Both the position numbers and the translations under genes were made by a program. 64,000 bases of DNA from Opisthocomus hoazin (lineage: Eukaryota > Chordata > Aves > Opisthocomiformes > Opisthocomidae), in the NCBI RefSeq assembly GCF_030867145.1, contig NC_134429.1, positions 21,995,115 to 22,059,114 of the forward strand, written 5' to 3'. The notes beneath the pieces are model-generated. The model was not told the origin of the DNA and searched no databases. It was given only the letters and a program-made list of their open reading frames with translations. Positions 11,305 to 28,900 of the stretch are shown in pieces. How positions within the stretch are numbered: the first letter of the stretch is position 1; every line of letters starts with the position of its first letter.

Positions 11305-13529
11305 GTGAGTGGCAGTCGCTCCCGCCGGCTGTGTCGCGCCCCGGCTCGGCGGGCCCGGCCGGCGAAGCCCCCCGGAGGGCGGCGGGCGGGGGCCTGGCCG
11401 CGGCGAGCCGCCGCTGGCGGAGGCCGTGGGTTTGGCTGTGCCGTGCGTGGGGTGCGGGGGGCCCGCAGGCCTGCCGGGGCTGCGCCGCCTCGGCAGGGCC
11501 GCGGGCAGGGCGGGGCAGCCGCCTGCTCCTCCACGCGCCCGTGCTGCCGGCGACTGCGGGCCCTGCAGCCTTGCCGTGTGCCGCCGTCCGTGGTCCTTGA
11601 CAGCCTTGCTGCGTCGAATGCGCCGTGTCCTAAAATAAACGCGCGGGGACGTGGGGACGTGGCCTTGCACCCGGACTGGTCGAGCTGATGACTGTTGAAA
11701 CTTCCCCTGCCTCTGGTAGCTGGCTGCTTGGTGGGGGCGTTGAAGGGTGTGGGGCTTTTAGAGCTGGCCTTCTCAAAGGGTCTCATCCGGCCGTCTGCCA
11801 GAAGTCACCATCTCGAGAAATGTGCACCTGCCCATGTAGGGGAATACATTTAGCTTAAAGGTTTGAGGCAGCCTTAACGTATGTTGGTACTGAGAAGCAC
11901 ATGGAAGACTTGTGTTTACTACGCCTAGATTTCTTGTTAAATGACGTGGCTGTTAAGTCTGTGACTGTATAACTTGGTTCTGCCTTCGTGGAAAACAGTC
12001 TTGCCCTGGTAGTGTTTGTAGTGTGACAGCTGTTTACATATGCACCTATGTAAAGAACAGTACTAATGCTTGAGAATTTTTCGGTGTATTGTGATAAATG
12101 TTTAAGGATATTAGGGAGAGACTGCGTTTTGCTAGATTGGTGGAAAGAGAAAAGCTTACAGGATCAGGTGCCTATTTGCATCGCAAGAACTGATGGGAGA
12201 GGGATACAAAGTATGATCTAGAGTATTTTTCTACATTAAGAGGCAAATGCAGTATTTCTGCATTGTGGCTGTTCAGGTAGTCCGTTGCTAGTTAGTCAAA
12301 TTCATATGAAAATTAATTTCACAGAATCATGGTATACCTTCAAGACAAATTGTTAAGAAGCTCCAGGTTGTCCTGAAGTTGTTGCTAATACCTGTGATTT
12401 GAGTGTACTTGTTCAATCGACCTTACGTTTGACAGTACATAAAGCTGCCCTAAAAATTGGATTTGACACACTGAATTGGTCTTCTTGGGGTGGTTCTGCG
12501 TGCTGCAGGGCATTCTACAGTACATTACTGCATTCTAGAAATAGTGTCTTTCTAAATGAGGCGTACAGTAGGGAGCGAATCTGGAAATAGATGAAGTTGA
12601 AGCAGGATGGTTTTCTTTTGTGTAGGCAACTAAACATGGATCTCATTTTGTGGAGTGTTCCTGGGTGCTGTGTGCATTTCTGGGTGGAAAGTCCCCACGC
12701 AGGAAAAAAATCCCTGTCTCATAGGGTGGATGACCTGTGAAATGCCTTCTCACACTTCTTTCACAGACCTCTGTCAGACCAGAATGAGTTAGTATGTATT
12801 TTACATGATGTAGTTCAAGTTACTTTAACTTAACCTTCAAATGGAAACTTGGTCATTCACCTCAACATGAATTTAGCAGCTAAAAAAAAAAAAAAAAAAA
12901 GTCTTAAGCCTAGTTTGTTCCATTTGCTAAATTGTGTGGTCTGCTCCCCCATCACACATGTGCACACACGTTTCTCCCCCACAAAATTGTGAAATACCTG
13001 GAAAATCTTCTGCTCAGGTTTTGCAGGGGCACTGGTCGTGTCATTATAAGTCACAGGAAACTTCGTGAAGCATGCTGTGTGGAAACTAAATACCAGACAT
13101 GAGGTCAAAGCTCATGCAAGCCCTTTTCATAAATGCTGACCTAGGTAGGAGTCAGTAGTCTGGGTATGAGTGAGGGCGTGCAAACTGAAAACAGCTCTGC
13201 CACCCACTTTAAACCTTTCTCTCTGGCAGACTCAAGTCATGTAAGTTCTTGAATAGGCCAAGCCGCTTCCTGTTCTGGTGCTGTTGTGCTGTGCCTCCCA
13301 CTGCACGAACGTCTTAATCCCTTAATATCGTAATGCCTTTTTGTAAAAAGGTCTTTAGTTAAGTGGGATTGCTATGAATGTTAATTAAAGCTAGTGAACT
13401 ATTTTCAGGTGGCTTAAATGAAAGATAATGCAAAAATGCAAATTACTCGCTGTTAAACTTCACTGTTAGGAAGGATGTGTACTAGGGGATTTGCCTTCTA
13501 ACCACATTGTCTCATTCTACCCCCCTCAG
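11305..13529 (+). other. PARK7: PARK7 intron 1
   Basis: Runs from the exon 1 donor to an acceptor before the ATG exon. Two acceptors are possible: after TACCCCCCTCAG (exon from 13530) or after CATCTAATAG (exon from 13561). The first has the better pyrimidine tract. The intron contains a run of 19 A at 12882-12900. Nothing else was recognised in it. Confidence 0.7.
12882..12900 (+). repeat. Poly-A tract in PARK7 intron 1
   Basis: Nineteen A in a row. There is no obvious target-site duplication or retroposed body around it. Confidence 0.9.
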
Positions 13530-13574
13530 CCCCTCTCTGCACAACCACCTCATCTAATAGCAACCCCTGAAGAT

Positions 13575-19282
<5,708 letters not shown>

Positions 19283-19585
19283 AATCCTAGTGTGGAAGAG
19301 GGAGTAAGACAATTTTGCATGTAGTCATGTCCTTTGTAGAATAATTGTAAGATGCACTGTTGTAAATACAGTTTAATTGAGGGTGAAATGAGCAACTGTA
19401 CTTATCTAAACTGGGATACCTTAACAAACCAATGGTCTTTATTTCTGAAAGAAGATCCTGTTAGCAAAAAGCTTCATCAGGAAAAAGCAGCCAGCATCTA
19501 ATAATCTTAGTTAGCTCTTGGATGACGTTTAAAAATCACGTGGGAAAATGTTTGCTGAGTAAATAAAAATGAAGCAACCCTGCTT
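19283..19585 (+). other. PARK7: PARK7 3' UTR
   Basis: Follows the TGA at 19280-19282. It ends shortly after an AATAAA at 19562-19567, with the expected GT-rich stretch (TGCTTGTGTGTTG) immediately downstream. The length of about 300 bases is plausible for this gene. Confidence 0.8.
19562..19567 (+). terminator. PARK7: Poly(A) signal of PARK7
   Basis: Canonical AATAAA, 280 bases after the stop, followed within 20 bases by a GT-rich downstream element. Confidence 0.8.
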
Positions 19586-19719
19586 GTGTGTTGTTTCTTT
19601 TTGTGTTTTCTCCCAGCTCAGGCCTATGAAACCTGTTTATTACTGTGGCTAGCAATGTCTAGTCAAAACAACTTCTATGTAGAATCTCACACAGTTCTTC
19701 TGAAGTATGAGCTGAAATG

Positions 19720-19918
19720 AGAAGGTGGTCACGCGCTGGAACAAGCTCCCTAGGGTGGTGGTCACAGCCCCAAGCCTGTTGGTGTTCAGGAAGCATTTGG
19801 ACAATACTGTTAGGTACATGGCTTAACTTTGAGGTTGCCCTGTGCAGAGTTAGTAATTGGACTTAATGACCCTCGTGGGTCTCTTCCAACTCAGGATATT
19901 CTATGATAATTCTATGAC
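19720..19918 (+). mobile_element. CR1 LINE 3'-end fragment
   Basis: About 200 bases match the well-known 3' end of avian CR1. The order is a CGCTGGAACAAGCTCCCTAG block, GTTCAGGAAGCATTTGGAC, TTGGACTTAATGACCC, GTGGGTCTCTTCCAACTC, and a terminal ATTCTATGATAATTCTATGA microsatellite. It is plus-oriented and 5'-truncated, as most CR1 copies are, and it lies 140 bases beyond the PARK7 poly(A) site. The subfamily cannot be assigned by eye. Confidence 0.9.
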
Positions 19919-19919
19919 A

Positions 19920-22900
19920 TAGATTATTAAGTTGTAACTTACAATTTGTTGAAACAATATTTAGTTTCCTGTATACAAATAAGGCCAATAACTAGTATTA
20001 ATTCTAAGACAGCATGGAACTAAATTGAAAGTGGGAATATTCTTATCTTGTCAAGCACCCGAGAGTTCCTATAGCTAGCAGGTTTTCCATGATACCATCG
20101 GAATTTGTCTTCTGCGTTACATGATTGCAGATCCATTGAGCTATTTAGGCAGCTAATAATCAGCATAAATCAGGAAGTTTGGACTTACTAGCTTACCACC
20201 AGTAGCAGTGCTTGTTTCTGCTTACTGTAAATCAGAACTTGCTACAAGCCTGGCTTAAGTGAGCAGATGTTAGTTTAGAGGAGTTGCTGGACAGGTCTCT
20301 GGAGGAAGTAGTGGAGCTGTATCCCAATGAGAATAAAGAATTTGGGATTGATTTTTGTCTTTGCTACCTTTCTTTTACCAAATAACTCTGCTGTTATCTG
20401 GCTCTGTCAGCAGTCATGCTTACTAGATGGCACCTCACTGGACCCTGAAGTTACCACAGCATCTGGAGACCTGGTTCTGCATGCATCTGAAGTGTACAGT
20501 CTGAACTTCAGAAAATGACTGCATAGGTGCCTTTATGATTGCTTATTTTAATGGGAAACAAGTTAATTCTAAATTACTGCATTTTCTTAATGAAATACGT
20601 AGATACTTTTGCAAATTTAGAATTAAGAAATGTCTCTACGTTGTTAGTATCTACTGGAAGAACTGCTTTAGCTGTATGCTCTGCCTCTAATTTGTTAAGG
20701 AAACCTTTCATATGTTTCTCTAGCTTTGAAATATGCTCAAGATATGCAAAAAGTTGTAATCTATGTAAGATTGGACATGTTTGTTCATTAAATCTGCGTG
20801 TCTAACTGGTATTGCCATGCAAATGTAAACTAAATGATGGAAAGATTCTTTGTCTTAGAATACGGAATAATCACTTGTTTTGTAAATGGGCGTGATTCAG
20901 AATACAGGAAAAGCTGTGCATTCCTGGGCTGTAGTACTGCTTTATAGCCTTAGAAGGAAAATATCTCTATGCTTGTATTATATTCAGGCTGCCAGAAATC
21001 TTTTAATGTGAGGCATTAACAAAGCGTCTGGAAATTTGATTATACATTTTTATTTTTTATTCTAAGGCTGAGAGAGTTCAGTTTATAGAAATGAGGTTTT
21101 CAATGTGTACGTTTGGGCTTTCCCACTTCTGTTAAAGTAGTAATAGGAAAAGCACTCGGTAAAATGAGCTTAGAGCCCATTAATGTATCTGGTTAACTTG
21201 TAGATTCTTTCACTGCGTTCAGCAAAAAGGACATGGTTAATGAATGTGGTAATGCTGCTTGCATCACAGTTTCTTTCATAAAGCTGACCCTGTTCTCAAC
21301 CTTTTACATTGCAGATGTCCAGCCAACCTGAATTTACATGGGTTCTCTGTTTCTGCCAAGGTGTCATTAACTCAGTCTTTAAGTTCGAGGAGGTGCATGA
21401 ACAAAAATTAGGCTAATTTTCCTCTTAGGGGAAGTGTTAAGAAGGAATTTGCTGATTTGAAAGAAAAAAAAACGCCTTCCAATTTGTGAAATGCTTTTTT
21501 CCTCTCTCCATATCCATTTCATACAGAGGTTCTCTAGCTCTTACATATCTCTTTTCCTAAAATCCCCCTTATCTGCTGCTAAAACATGAGATGGGGTACT
21601 TTTCTGCTTAGCGTTTCGTGAACACTAGGAACTTTGTGCCCTTTTATTATTGGCCAGCTTTAGTTTTAGAGCCTATGGTAATTGGGTGTTTGCTGCCACA
21701 GAACTTGGCTTGAAATGAAGAGAGTGCATCCACTCTAGCTAGCATGTAGCATTTTGTTCCCTGATAGTTGGAGGATTTGGGGGATTGATTGATTGTTTTC
21801 CTGCTGAGAAGGTAGTCAGTTAGCATCTGCTGTATGCCTCATATCATCTCTCAAGAAAAGTGTGGGTTTTTTCCTCTTGATTCTGGTTGTGTAGGCTTCA
21901 GTGCATGATTGAGAGTGAGCTCTCTCACTCAGCTGAGAAGAGTTACACAACTTAGGAACAGGCATGTACACAAGATGGCATAGATGCTAGTGCCAGCAGT
22001 GAATGCTTGCAATGCTGAAAAATATTTTCCTTCAGAATGAAGGAGCTTATAAATGAAGAAGCAGCTCTGAACCAGAAGAAAACAAAGAATAGGTGGAGAG
22101 TGTGCAGTCTGGTTTTGTTGCAGTTCTTTGGCAAGTTCTTTGCAAAAAGGGAAAGCAAAGTACACAGCTCTGTACTGTAAGCAGGTGCAGATCCTAACCC
22201 AGGAATACGTCCCTCTGAGCAACAGAGAAAGGATGCTCTTCTAGAGAGAGAGGCATTACTTTTAAAGTAGGTGGAGACAAACACAGCCATAACGGATGTG
22301 AACCAGCCTGCACACTAGTACTTAACAGCTGTAAAAGTACACAAGGGAATATGCTTCATCCAGTAATTACAAGCCTTGGACAGCTTGCTAGCCATTTTGA
22401 ATATGCATACTATTTGGTATGACCTAACTACAAGACATGAAACCCACAGTGACTGTCGGATCAAAGAATGATTACTTAATCAGATTATTTTGTTTGTTCT
22501 TGCAACAAAAAGAGACATTGTGATAGAAGATACAAGCAAATCCCAAAATGAGAAGACAGCTGTCTTCCAGCAGCCTAAATAACATGTGACTGGGTTGGAA
22601 AGATAAGCATGTAACATTGAAGTAGGAAGGTGCTAAGTACAGAAATAATCACCAGCATTGCATCCGTCTTGTCTTTCATATTCATGTGCTGTACCTCCAG
22701 AAAAAGGATGCCTTACTGTTACACAGAGACATTTTAGTAGGACGTTTGGAGTTTGAAAAATAAGCAACAAAACACTGAGTGAATTAATAAATTGTTGCCC
22801 AAAATTTTAAATAATAGTTTGATATGTTTAGAATGTGGTCTTGCCTGTGGTACATCTGTGTGAAATACAGTATGGAATGAAAGCAAAATATGTAAAATGA

Positions 22901-25900
22901 GATCTGAGCAGGTCCCATCACAGACGTCCCTACCTGCTGCCCTGGTCTGTCAGCTGAACGGCTTACTCTGCTAACATTTCCTGGCTCTGAACTTAGATGG
23001 AAATTCTGTAGTTCTTGCAGCATTGTCACATGGCAGGAAGTAAAAAGGTTTCTGGGAAGACCAGCAAAAAGGGACAGGCTGGCTTTGGTAGAACACTTTC
23101 TCTGGCCTTCAGCCTCCTCCCTGCAATCTCTTAAGGAGCATCCAAGGAAGGGAAGGGGCTAGGCGCAGGTTGTGCTAACCGCTGTAGCGGTTGCCGCATC
23201 AGGCACTGTCCTAGCTCCTTCAGTTAGCGTGCACTCACTGGGGTAGGCATCCCAAGGCAGGCTTTACCCTTCCAGAACTGCCAGACCTGCTGTACGTGAA
23301 TCTTCCGTGTCTAGAAGCATCCACTTTTCTGCATATGTGGACACTCAGTAGAGCTCTGTGCATGCAGAGCAGGCCCAGCCACACAGCCTGAAGTTGAGGG
23401 AACTGAATCCAAGTCTCCTGTATCCTGAGTAATCTAGCCAGTAGATTACTAGTTAGGGGACTAGGCGGCGTTATTGGTTTGTCTTTTTCTGGCCACACTT
23501 TGGGAAACAGGGCTGACATGCGTGGTAGGCTCCAGAAGCAAGTTCAGACTTGTAAAACCCAGCATCCTATTTTTTAGGTAGCTTAATTCCTCTGTATTGT
23601 CTCCTCCTGCATTGAGGACTTGACTGGGTGGCACAGCAGTGAGGTATTGCAGTGCTCTGTGCTGCACTCAGTCACTTTAGCAGCCCTAGAGCCTTTGTGC
23701 TTTCTGCAAAACCGTTTTGTGTGCTAGAAGGCATCACTGATTGAGAGGCAAGCTTTTGTACTCGGTCTTGTTCTTTTGCTTAACTTTGTTCAACAGCTTG
23801 CAATTATGCCGTTTGTACAACCTTAAATAATTCTTCCCTACGTAGGGTTTACAGCCCTTTGAGTCTTGTAGATACTTACGTGCCTTTAACAGTTTAATTC
23901 AAGGCCATTTCAGTAATGGTAGAAGGAGGAAGAAGTAAAATTGTCTGAGGATCTCATGCAAGCACTTGTATTCTAAAGAGCAGACTTGTGTCTAGAGAGA
24001 CTTATGTAACAATGGTGACACTAAAGTTTTCCTCAGTGCTGAAGTTTCCCAGCAGGACTAGGGACATAATGATTTTCTGAGCAAATCTTTCCGATTTTTA
24101 AATATCAATGGTGTAACTATTTTCACAGTTTACACTGGCAACAACTGCAGTTCAGGTGTGTACTCAGTTCAGTAAGAGCTCTAAAGCCTGAAACCATCTG
24201 CTCCTCATTGATGGTTAGGCTAGAATTTCCTTTGGGATTCTGTGTTCCTTGCAATGTTGTAGAGCTGCTGTTCTGAATCAAAGGAATCCCCTGAATGCAA
24301 ACGGGCATGTTTCTGCAGGTGCTTCTCCAATGCAAATTTCATCTGCTCTGTGTTGAACAGAGGATTTCTTCCGCTATTAACTGGGTAGTTTGACTGTAGC
24401 CCCACGTATTTAAAGGTCTTTATTTTCCAGCAGAGTATAAATTTGAAGTGTAATTTTGTGACTTTACCCTTCCAGTGTAGTAGCAAATTGAATTTTCCGT
24501 AATTCTGCATTTTTATTTGCTGTTCAAGACTTAGTGAAAAGAGGAGTAATGCCATTCTAAAACATTGGCGAGGTTCTCCACTGACAGATGTCCTAATCAA
24601 TGTCTCCTGTATTCTGACCAGGAACGCCCAGAGTCAATTTTCATTTTTTTTTGGTAAGAGCTTTTGAAGTAATGTGTATTACAGCACCGCATGCTTGAGA
24701 CAGGCTGCTTTCTACTTCAGGACACCCAGAGCATTGGCCTAAATTTGCTGCCAGTTCCTAAAAATGAAAATTTTCTTGAGTGGTGACCATCATTCCTCCA
24801 AACAGCTCGGAAACAGTTTTTCCCCGGGTCAAGCAGCAGCTGTGGGCACTGAGAGCCCATCACAGCCTTGGCCAGCTGCACCTGGGCCCTCTCGGCACTC
24901 TCCGCCCATGGCCCCTGAGCTCCCTATAAGCTGAGGCTTGGGCCAAGCTCTGGTCTTTGATGAGCCTGTCTTGCTGAGGAGACTGTCTGGTTTGGCTTTG
25001 TGCCTGCCTCTTTACTTCAGAGCTGCTGGATGGTTGATCACTGGGCTGCTGGCTGAAGCTGTTGCTCCCACTGGACACGCTCGGCTCTCCTTGCTCAGGT
25101 ATGGTGGGGTTGTGCCCCTTATTTGTGTAGGGCACTGCCCTGGCTGGCATCGCTGCTGCTTTTGGCTCTGCTCTTTGAGAATACAGGAGTTCATGCTGTC
25201 TGATACAGCATCATTTGCTGGCTCTAAATGTGGCAACAAGGGTACTTTCTGCTCTGTAGTTTAGCTGGAAGCACTTAGTTCTTAAGGACTCTGTTCATGG
25301 ATGTTATTTCTAGAATTTAGGAATGTCTGAATTGCTGTACTCTTAAGACATGTATTTCTGTTGAAGTTTTTGCAGTTACAGCTCTTCTCTAGGTGTTTGG
25401 TTTCTCCATGCTGTTAAGTTTCAGTGAGGTATTTTGGGAGACTGGTCTCTATGTCGTTTCAAAACTACTTTTTAAATTGCATGCATTGCACTGTAAGTAC
25501 TGTCAGCTCTGGGAGCTGCCTACTTTTGTACGTTGAAAAGTTTCCAAGTTATAATGAGTTCTCCTAAGAACGCATTGCTTGCCTCCACGTACACGCAGCT
25601 CTCGTTTCAGACTCCCGCTTTCTCCTGTATTATTTTGTGTATAAATTGGAAAGAGCCCTCTCACACTGAAATCACCGGCTAGGCAAGATAGCGGCTGGCA
25701 GGTAGGAGGCAAGCTGCCCTGAGCGAGGATGAGTCTCACCACTAATATGCACAGCACTGTCATTTGCATTTTTTAACAAGAAATCTGCTGTTGGGTTGGG
25801 AATTGCTGTCTCTAAGAGACGTAGCAACAGAAGATGCGTTTACCTGTGCTGACCTCTCTTATTGCTGCACCCAATGTGTTAATTGGTTGCTCTTCCACTG

Positions 25901-28900
25901 TGAAGAGCAACCATTTAACTGCGAAGGAGAACCTTCCTTTCTTTTGGTTGTGCAGGAGGGACATGAATGCTTGTACTAGGAAACTCTAGGAATAACGCAG
26001 CTCTAGAATCCTCTATGGGATTACAAAGACATAGGCTTTGATATCAGCTTTCAAATAAATCCCTTGGAGTAAATACAAGAGCGTTTTGGGTTTTTTTCCC
26101 CTCCTCGGAGACCTTCAGAGCATTAACACCCTTAACATGATTTAAAAGAAAGAACAAAGAGAGAAGGGTTACTGCCAAGCCCTGGAGGTGACACACCTGG
26201 CCGAGCTGGTACCCAGTAACGGTTCCGTTCCTGTGGCCGGTAACGGGCAGAAAACCCTCTGGTGCTGGCAGCCCCCGCGTGCCCCCTCCCCTCGGCACTG
26301 GGCACAGCTCAGGCCAAGCTGTGCCGCAGGAGTTTCCGTGGTTGCAGGCTCTGGCCTCTCTAGCTTTGAGCGGAAGGTCATGGCGCTTTTGCGTTGCTTT
26401 GCACAGAGCCTGTTTGGGGGGGGGGAGTATTCAGCCCTGTGGAATTCTCCAGGGCCATAGCCAGCAAGACTGTCTGCATCCTGTCATGGTGCTTGAGAAA
26501 GCCAGGGTTCTGCATTTGTATTGTACTGGTGACTCTCTTGTGCATGACTGAATGTCCCAACGTGAAGCATGGGCATTAAATTGTAAACTGGACTGCTTAT
26601 CAAACAGCCGCCTTACTCATTGTGCTGCTCCAGGGCATGCAGTAGCATCCTGTCTTATTGTGGAGGCTGCTTTTGATCCAGTTGGTCTGATTAAGCTCAG
26701 ATGACAGAAGAGCGGCCTGGGAGAGGCAGTATGTCCAGAGCACCCTGCAATGGCCTGTGCAGCTATTAGCAGCTTGAGAAGGGTGAGCAATCTCCAGCTA
26801 AGTACTGTGTGCTGTGTGTGTTCCCTGAAGCTGCCCGTGTCTGCTGTTTCTGTCTCAGTGGAGCAGTAATCTGCTCCTCCAGTGGAAAGGTTGACTGGGG
26901 TGTGATGGGGTCCTTGGCTGTTCCTATGGAACAGTACTATTGCATCCAGCGCAAGGCGTCTTATGACTGATAAAACCTATAGAAGAAAATGGCCTAACGT
27001 GATCTCACCCCTAAAAACGTGTGTTTAGGCTGTCTGTCTTTCACGAAACACTAGCTTGAAATTAGGAGCGAAACAGTTCGTCCTTGCTTCAGGCTGGCCT
27101 TTCATCTTCAGAGCCCCATGCCAGTTCTGCATCAGCTTCTGTATAAGGCAGGAGCTCACTGGCACTTGCCTCATTGCTATCCATTTTTAAAAGAGTATGT
27201 CTTGGACAGGGCTGTCTGTCCCTGTGGCTTTTAATGAAGTGACCCCTTGAGTTCCTTGGGTTTTTTCAGCATGATGAGAAGATAGTCTGTGAAAAGACAG
27301 CCCTCCCTCCTCCCAGCAAAAGCAGTTCAGGCTATTTTAATCCCATGAGCAACAAAACGTGTCAGGGTGTGCGCTATAATCTCATCTCCGCCCCGAGTTG
27401 TTAGAGGCCTCTGCGTTGCCACATGCCTAGTGCTGCGCTGGAGTGATGTAGATTCTGCATCGTTAAGAGCACAATCCCCATTCAAATTGCTTAAGCTCGA
27501 CGTGCAGGGGTGTGCAACCAGGATGCAGGAAAACTTCTTGAATAACTTGTCAACGTGGTAGATGACAAATGAAGTCACCAAGTGCAACCTAATATGGCTG
27601 GAGTCTCGGGTTTCCTCTGGACCTTGCTTAACAGCCAGTAAATGACAACACAGTGATTGCAAGGCAATGAGTAACCTTGCAAAGGTCCCCTTGCTGTTCG
27701 CTGGTGTCTCCCTTGCATCTTGCCATGAGGCAGTTGGACTTAACGTGGCATGAGCTGTTGTGGTCCTTAGTGTGAACTTACCTGCAGCTGGTAAGTTCCC
27801 TGAGAGCTTCCTGCCTAATGGCTGCTGAGCGTATAGGGCTGGTTGTATGTTCCAGTTGCCTTCCAGAAGGGCGCTCAGTAGAGCTGACCCTGCCCTTGAA
27901 ATTGCTGTGAGCATAATAAACACATTAATAAAGGTAAAATAAGTATTTTAGGTAATAGGAACTTGCATCTCTGTCACCTGGGTAGGTGGTAGACAGGAGA
28001 TTGTTCTTCTAGGTCAGGCCTGATGGTCCTATGCTTGATCCAGAGACTCTGCGCATGGAGAACCTCTTAGTATTTTATCACGATGGCTTAATGTGCAGTG
28101 GTTAGCATCCTTGAGCAGATTCAGGGTGGTGATGGCGCGGTAATCTGACATGTTTTTTTCTCTGATGTTTGCACAACAGTATATTTGCAGCCTTCTTCCT
28201 TTGCAGCTTTCACATGGTAACAATTTGTGGGCAACAGCTTTAATCTTCAGCAAGAAGCTGCAGGTTTTCAACACAGAAACATCCGTTCCTCTGAATCACT
28301 TTGTAAGAAAATGAATAGCAGTAATAGTTCCCATGTGTCACCAAAACCAGGACACCATGTTTCAGTAGCATGCCACTTAAAATTTGGAATACCTAACACC
28401 TTTTCCAAAATTAACCACAACTGGGATCAAGCTGCACACCAATATATAAATAATATAGCAGCAGTCTGTGAGCAGTTATTGGTGTGGCTTCCATATATGA
28501 TTCAGAAAAAATAATAAGCTGTGTGGATGAAAATAGACGTTTGGGCGGGGATTATGCAAGGCCTGAATTACAATGCAGGATGGGTGGGGGTAACACCTCT
28601 TTCAGTTTACAAATGCTAATCACGAGCTCAGCAGCCAGAAATGTCTGCAGTGCTATTTAACAAATACTAATAAGTATAATTAAAACTGTGTGCTAGATTT
28701 TCAGTGCTGAGGAGCTATGAGAAACTGAAAATTTTCTATATGTTTTCAGTTTTAAGTAAAAACAACCTGCTTTGGAAAGCAAGTTATCAAGAAAAGATTA
28801 GGCTACCTTAAAAAAAAAAATTGCCCCAGGAACACTCAACATGCACAAAAAAATCAATAGGTTAGCTAACTACAGAGACCCTACAAGCAGATAAAATTAT

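Larger units (their letters stand above)
8980..11660. promoter_or_regulatory. CpG island shared by TNFRSF9 and PARK7
   Basis: About 2.7 kb of very GC- and CpG-rich DNA stands out sharply against the AT-rich flanks. It contains TNFRSF9 exons 1-3, the TNFRSF9 promoter, about 1.4 kb between the two start regions, and PARK7 exon 1. CCAAT boxes are at 10479-10483 (plus) and 10106-10110 (as ATTGG, minus sense). GC boxes include about 10452-10460 and 11266-11275. No TATA box was seen. The long open frames in this interval are a by-product of few AT-rich stop codons and do not encode recognisable proteins. Confidence 0.9.

Noticed and set aside
12320-12345. CACAGAATCATGG string resembling the reverse end of a CR1
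   Set aside because: Only about 15 bases match and no CR1 body follows.
24840-25150. GC-rich patch that might be the 5' part of a CR1 or other repeat
   Set aside because: Repeat-like texture, but no block I could match to a known family.
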